NCBI RefSeq assembly: GCF_013337765.1
Contig: NZ_VBSB01000017.1
Coordinates: 1 to 64,000, forward strand
DNA length: 64,000 nucleotides
DNA from: Mycolicibacterium sphagni
Lineage (GTDB): Bacteria; Actinomycetota; Actinomycetes; Mycobacteriales; Mycobacteriaceae
Direction: 5' to 3'
This document shows positions 61,201 to 64,000 of this stretch, one piece after another; position 1 is the first letter of the stretch, and the number at the start of each line of letters is the position of its first letter. Both the position numbers and the translations under genes were made by a program. A model generated the notes under the pieces. That model made no database searches. It saw nothing but the letters and a program-made list of their open reading frames with translations, and had not been told where the DNA came from.

Positions 61201-64000
61201 CGATGGCGGTGTCGGGGTGGGTGGCTCGGGGGGTGAGAATATTGTGGGCGTCGGTCTCGGCCGTCTCGATGTAGACGTGGCTTTCATCGGTGGCGCGGGT
61301 CATCGCCACATACAGCTTCTGGCGAGTGAGGTTCGCCGAGCCGATGACGTGGGAGGTGCCCTTCGTGGTGCGCGACCCGATGGTCATGCCCTGAGATGCG
61401 TCGATGGTGGAGGCGTAGCCAAGGGTGACGTAGGCGTTGACGTACCAGGCGGGAAGGATGGTCTTCTGCCCGTTGTCGAGCCGCGACACCTTCAGGTTGC
61501 CGTCGCCGGTGACCGAGTCGACGCGCCAACGCTGCCCGTTGCGTACGTAGTCTTTGCCGCCGGCCAAGCGCAGTCTGCGCTGATTTTGGCGGGAGGCGAT
61601 GATGTCACCGGCTGATGCCCGCAGCCCGTCGGCGAGCGTGGCTTCGCGCGTCTGAGCTGCTGAACGCGGGGCCGCGTCAGGGTCGGCGGCCAGGGCTTCG
61701 AGCCGGTCCAGGCGGGCGCGCTGGTTGAGTTGGGTGACGATCGGGTTGGTGGGTGCCAGCATCGTGGAGTCGTGACCGGCGGCGACGTCGGCCGCCCAGC
61801 GGGTGTAGGCGGCGTCGATGATGCTCTCGCCCGAGCCGACGTGAATTCGGCCTGCATCGGCGTAAAACGCCAGCCCAGTCGGGTCCCCTTCTCGTAGCGC
61901 GAGACCGGCTTGAGCCTCGGCGCGGTTCTTGAACCGCATCACCTCGGTGAGGCTGAGCGCGCCGTAAATCCGCTCAACGTCGCGCAGGATGCCGCCCGCA
62001 GAAATGGACGCGAGCTGACGGTCATCACCAATCGCTTTGATGCTCGCGCCGCGCGCCCGCGCGAATGTGTTCACCTCATCGAGCTGCAGCGTCCCGGCCT
62101 TACCGGCTTCGTCGATCAGGAGCAGCGTGTTTTCGTCGATCTTGTCGAACCACTCGCGCGCCGGGTCGTCGGTGGCGTACGGGCGGCGCAACAGCCAGAT
62201 CAGCTTGTCGATGGTGTCGGTGTTGGTTTTGATGTCGTCGCGCAGGATTTGGGCGGCGTTGGCACTGGGGGATAGGCCTAAGACGTTGCCGCCGGATTCC
62301 TCCCATGCGCGGGAAAGCACCGACATGGCCGTGGTCTTTCCGGTTCCCGCGGGTGCCAACGCAAGCTGGAAACGCGATCCGGAGCACGCCATTTCCCGGA
62401 CCATCGCCGCTTGGCCTGCATTCAATGTCCGTCCGCGCTCGGCAGTTTCGGCCAGCAGCGCCATCTCGATGGTGTCACGGTCGATGGTGCGTCCATCGGT
62501 GCGCCCGGCAGCATCGAGGATGCGCTTTTCCGCCGAGAGAATCGCCTGCGAAGTGAACAGTTGCGTCCGGTGGGTGGTGTAGACGCTGGCCCCGTCCCGG
62601 CGGCGCAGCATGTCCGGCTCAGCCAGGTCGTCATCGGCGACCCGCGCGTGCTCGTGGCTGTTCGGTTCGTCCAGTGCCGCCGCGGTGACCCTCTCGGCAA
62701 GATCAAGGTCAGCGGCCCAACCGGCTGCCCGCACCGCTCGCAGTGCCTCGGCGTAGACGTGGTTGTACTGCCAGCTCGACCGGGACTCGGAGACAGTCTC
62801 GATGACCGCGCTGGCGGTGACGGACACCCAGTCCTCGGTGATGTCGGCGACGAGACGGCGGCCTGGTTGGCGGACCTGTACCAGCATCGCCGACAGCGCC
62901 TGCTCGCCGCCGAGAACCTCGACCGCCTGGGCGCGCCACTGCTGACGCTGTTCGGCCAACGAGCGCGGTTCGTGCTTGGCGACGCGGGTTTCCAGGTTGG
63001 CCCGCTCGTGCAGCGCGATGGCTTCCACGGTGGTCGGTTCGCGGCCGTGGTCAGCCTGAAATGCCTTCGCCAGTTCGGTGTACCGGTGCTCGATCATCAG
63101 GCGCCGTGACGAGAATGCGTCATTCAATTCGGTGGGCACGCCGACGATTTCGCGGACCGGCCGCTTGCCTCGTTCGGTGGCCGGGCGCTCCTCCAGACGC
63201 AGCCCGGCACGCTGGATGCACCCGGCTTCGATGCGCGAGTTATAGAACTCAGACGCCGAAACGGTGCCTTTGAACAGCGGACGGCCGTCGATGGCCAGCC
63301 ACCGGTAAATGCCGTCGTGCCCCCGCGCGCGGACCTTGTTGCTGATCGGCACGTGGGTGTGCAAATCGGGGTCGCCGGCGCGGCTATCGCGGTGGGTGAA
63401 CGTCGCCGCGATGATGCCTTCGGTGTCGAGTTGGGCGACTCCTTGAGCGCCCATCCGCGTGAACACCATGTTGTTTTCGATGTACTCGATGGTCTCGGCG
63501 ACGGCCTCATCGTGAATGTCTTCAAGGACTTTCGCGAACTCCCGGGGGGCTACCGCCCAGAGCACAGAGAAGCTCTTAATCGGGCTGAACGTCATGTCGT
63601 AGCCGGCGGTGGAGGTGGTCTGATCGCGGGACTGAGTGGCGATGAAGCCGGTCAGTTCACGTTCATCGAGCGGCGGGCGGTCGTACTCGGCCTCGAACAT
63701 CTCGCGGGCGATGCTGGTGCGCATCTGAGCGCGCAGCGTCTCGTCGATGGGCGAGTTCCACGCCAGGGACTGGCTCAGGTTGTGGTCCCTGTACGCCACA
63801 GCGAGGCGCTGTTGCAATTCGGTTGCGGCGTCGTTGATGACAAACGGGCGGCCAAGGCTCACAGCGGCTTTCGCCGCGGCTTTTCCGCTGCCACCCATGA
63901 TCATGTGTTCGGCGATCTTGCCGGCGTTCGGGTGAAGTCCGAGCCCGTAGAGCGCCTTCATTTGGTCTTCGGTGACGGCCGAACCGGGCGCCACGCGCCA
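58283..64000 (-). CDS. MobF (TrwC/TraA-type) relaxase-helicase, N-terminus outside window
   Basis: At least 1,905 residues; the frame is open to the window end, so the catalytic tyrosine region at the extreme N-terminus is missing. The relaxase domain shows GYDMTFSPIKSFSVLWAV and the three-histidine metal site region FTHRDSRAGDPDLHTHVPIS (about 63350-63400). The RecD-like helicase has Walker A APAGTGKTTAM (about 62330-62360), Walker B LLLIDEAGKAG and the late motif KLYVAMTRATDESHVYIET. A C-terminal extension of some 900 residues includes acidic and helical parts. It nicks oriT and unwinds the transferred strand. No oriT is seen inside the window. Confidence 0.95.
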   Translation of the reverse strand, partial: WRVAPGSAVTEDQMKALYGLGLHPNAGKIAEHMIMGGSGKAAAKAAVSLGRPFVINDAATELQQRLAVAYRDHNLSQSLAWNSPIDETLRAQMRTSIAREMFEAEYDRPPLDERELTGFIATQSRDQTTSTAGYDMTFSPIKSFSVLWAVAPREFAKVLEDIHDEAVAETIEYIENNMVFTRMGAQGVAQLDTEGIIAATFTHRDSRAGDPDLHTHVPISNKVRARGHDGIYRWLAIDGRPLFKGTVSASEFYNSRIEAGCIQRAGLRLEERPATERGKRPVREIVGVPTELNDAFSSRRLMIEHRYTELAKAFQADHGREPTTVEAIALHERANLETRVAKHEPRSLAEQRQQWRAQAVEVLGGEQALSAMLVQVRQPGRRLVADITEDWVSVTASAVIETVSESRSSWQYNHVYAEALRAVRAAGWAADLDLAERVTAAALDEPNSHEHARVADDDLAEPDMLRRRDGASVYTTHRTQLFTSQAILSAEKRILDAAGRTDGRTIDRDTIEMALLAETAERGRTLNAGQAAMVREMACSGSRFQLALAPAGTGKTTAMSVLSRAWEESGGNVLGLSPSANAAQILRDDIKTNTDTIDKLIWLLRRPYATDDPAREWFDKIDENTLLLIDEAGKAGTLQLDEVNTFARARGASIKAIGDDRQLASISAGGILRDVERIYGALSLTEVMRFKNRAEAQAGLALREGDPTGLAFYADAGRIHVGSGESIIDAAYTRWAADVAAGHDSTMLAPTNPIVTQLNQRARLDRLEALAADPDAAPRSAAQTREATLADGLRASAGDIIASRQNQRRLRLAGGKDYVRNGQRWRVDSVTGDGNLKVSRLDNGQKTILPAWYVNAYVTLGYASTIDASQGMTIGSRTTKGTSHVIGSANLTRQKLYVAMTRATDESHVYIETAETDAHNILTPRATHPDTAIDVLTKVLATDGAQVSATTADHMAQDPFTRLGENTRRYTHSVGAIAENKLGADAMSRIDTAADQVHPGLTRMPAWPILRMHLATIAVAGDDPIAALQQAATSRELGTAGDVAAVLDWRLDSSGAHSARTGPLRWLPDLPAGLTESDYVYLRGRADLVTELADAIRATAASWDATTAPAWARPLLSASPKVRAEIAVFRAAHDVPEPDTRLTGPDQYAVRDRKIQLILEDRAAAEIGRTAPETNRFHDLVDNVDPRVRRDPYWPQLAAHLAKIARTDIDLAQLVADAASDGPLPDLMPGAALWWRLAGRVQPAALEASTPYLQPTWLPDLNTVFGTAIAETIIADPAFGRLVAAVDNADPLRWDPIDLLHVAHDHLRDVSSEHPTPIRPDEYAQLLTYSVDLFTTANPYDHIDIPVPHEEPLSVEEHEELAHRYPDPEQPLDLPDAHAGLSDDALLEKLGLGYGGSLIAPDLFEDVAPDPFEYDEYAGEDALAFEDLLTVRPLTRPVADVLANVLELRRRYHAAGQALKVLRRNAMADQGPSMMAAQDKLREMRARADADRPYMLAVQDVMSRWADAEQHYESINAVIGHQRSELSRLEADSNADEVAVDVARSGVAHALSLLPAQTPAEQFQADLTDALTRRAQAAGGADRIVTAEDVDAERRRAMGQDWDAVTAARIERDRLAGELDRAETATAVAFAEAETRNAAHVLDNVESLRTEMDMLRSAGAYVVERGFTVPESDRDTLPSDTLHRLDAITRSGFTVTPVHAGDDRVALDALHVLHTAAQAKGRRILWCSPDPERAARIVGADAVDSVFTIEQAHRQIGTGQYELDADTMIVVDRAGLASPEVLADLAEQADEHRARVVLVDGDDRGWPPAPSAPMLKLLHRDLPWSVTLSVESATPARRAMQPDRDAVLDQAERCDPEILTSEITEALQERRRLRRDHESGNRFHNERWRLADNDQQRARESGREL

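Overview
The window is a G+C-rich stretch of an actinobacterial conjugative element, most likely a mycobacterial plasmid. It combines a complete ESX (type VII secretion) locus of the plasmid-borne type with genes for a conjugative type IV-like transfer machine and a MobF (TrwC/TraA) relaxase. Mycobacterial markers are the full set eccB, eccC, PE, PPE, two esx genes, espG, espI, eccD, mycP, eccE and eccA, an EspB-like substrate, an EspR-like regulator, and very tight ATGA/GTGA gene overlaps. Known conjugative ESX plasmids such as pRAW have this combined T7SS+T4SS plan. I see no replication initiator, partition pair for replication, rRNA, tRNA, CRISPR array or insertion sequence.

Layout. (1) 1-17984: end of an NlpC/P60 peptidoglycan hydrolase, then the ESX locus, all on the + strand. 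(2) 18123-19295: an unknown gene and a ParDE toxin-antitoxin pair. (3) 19357-24619: mostly minus-strand accessory genes: an Imm61-like protein, an HTH protein, an EccC-D1/FtsK-like ATPase, a D12-class adenine methyltransferase and a winged-helix protein. (4) 24708-35650: a long + strand transfer-associated operon containing an alpha/beta hydrolase, a cupin, a membrane protein overlapping a VirD4-like coupling ATPase, a lipoprotein phospholipase-D enzyme, a DUF1173-like protein and a membrane-anchored discoidin-like protein. (5) 35684-37813: minus-strand XF1762-like and membrane genes. (6) 37924-49012: the transfer-channel operon: discoidin-like anchor, an orphan coupling-protein all-alpha domain, VirB8/TcpC-like, small two-TM protein, VirB3-VirB4-like ATPase, VirB6/TrbL-like protein, DUF4326-ASCH protein, winged helix and DUF2637/Spd-like protein. 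(7) 49113-55707: EspB-like T7SS substrate, four tandem PknH_C-like membrane proteins, a decayed second copy of the espB 3' end, and a protein fusing a Phd-type antitoxin domain to the third ATPase domain of EccC. (8) 55729-58262: small genes including the EspR-like regulator and a frameshifted gene. (9) 58283-64000: the relaxase-helicase, on the minus strand and truncated by the window end.

Most notable observations: the Phd-EccC ATPase-3 fusion (a possible substrate-sensing transcription factor); a conserved promoter architecture (GTTTAC-N12-TTGCTTC followed by a -10) in front of four separate operons spanning both secretion systems, with an EspR-like candidate regulator in the same window; a coupling protein split into soluble ATPase, separate membrane partner and separate membrane-anchored all-alpha domain; an unusual split of eccC between the stalk and ATPase domain 1; and direct repeats of the espB 3' end flanking the PknH_C-like array. 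All functional statements rest on motifs and recognised families read by eye; no database search was run.
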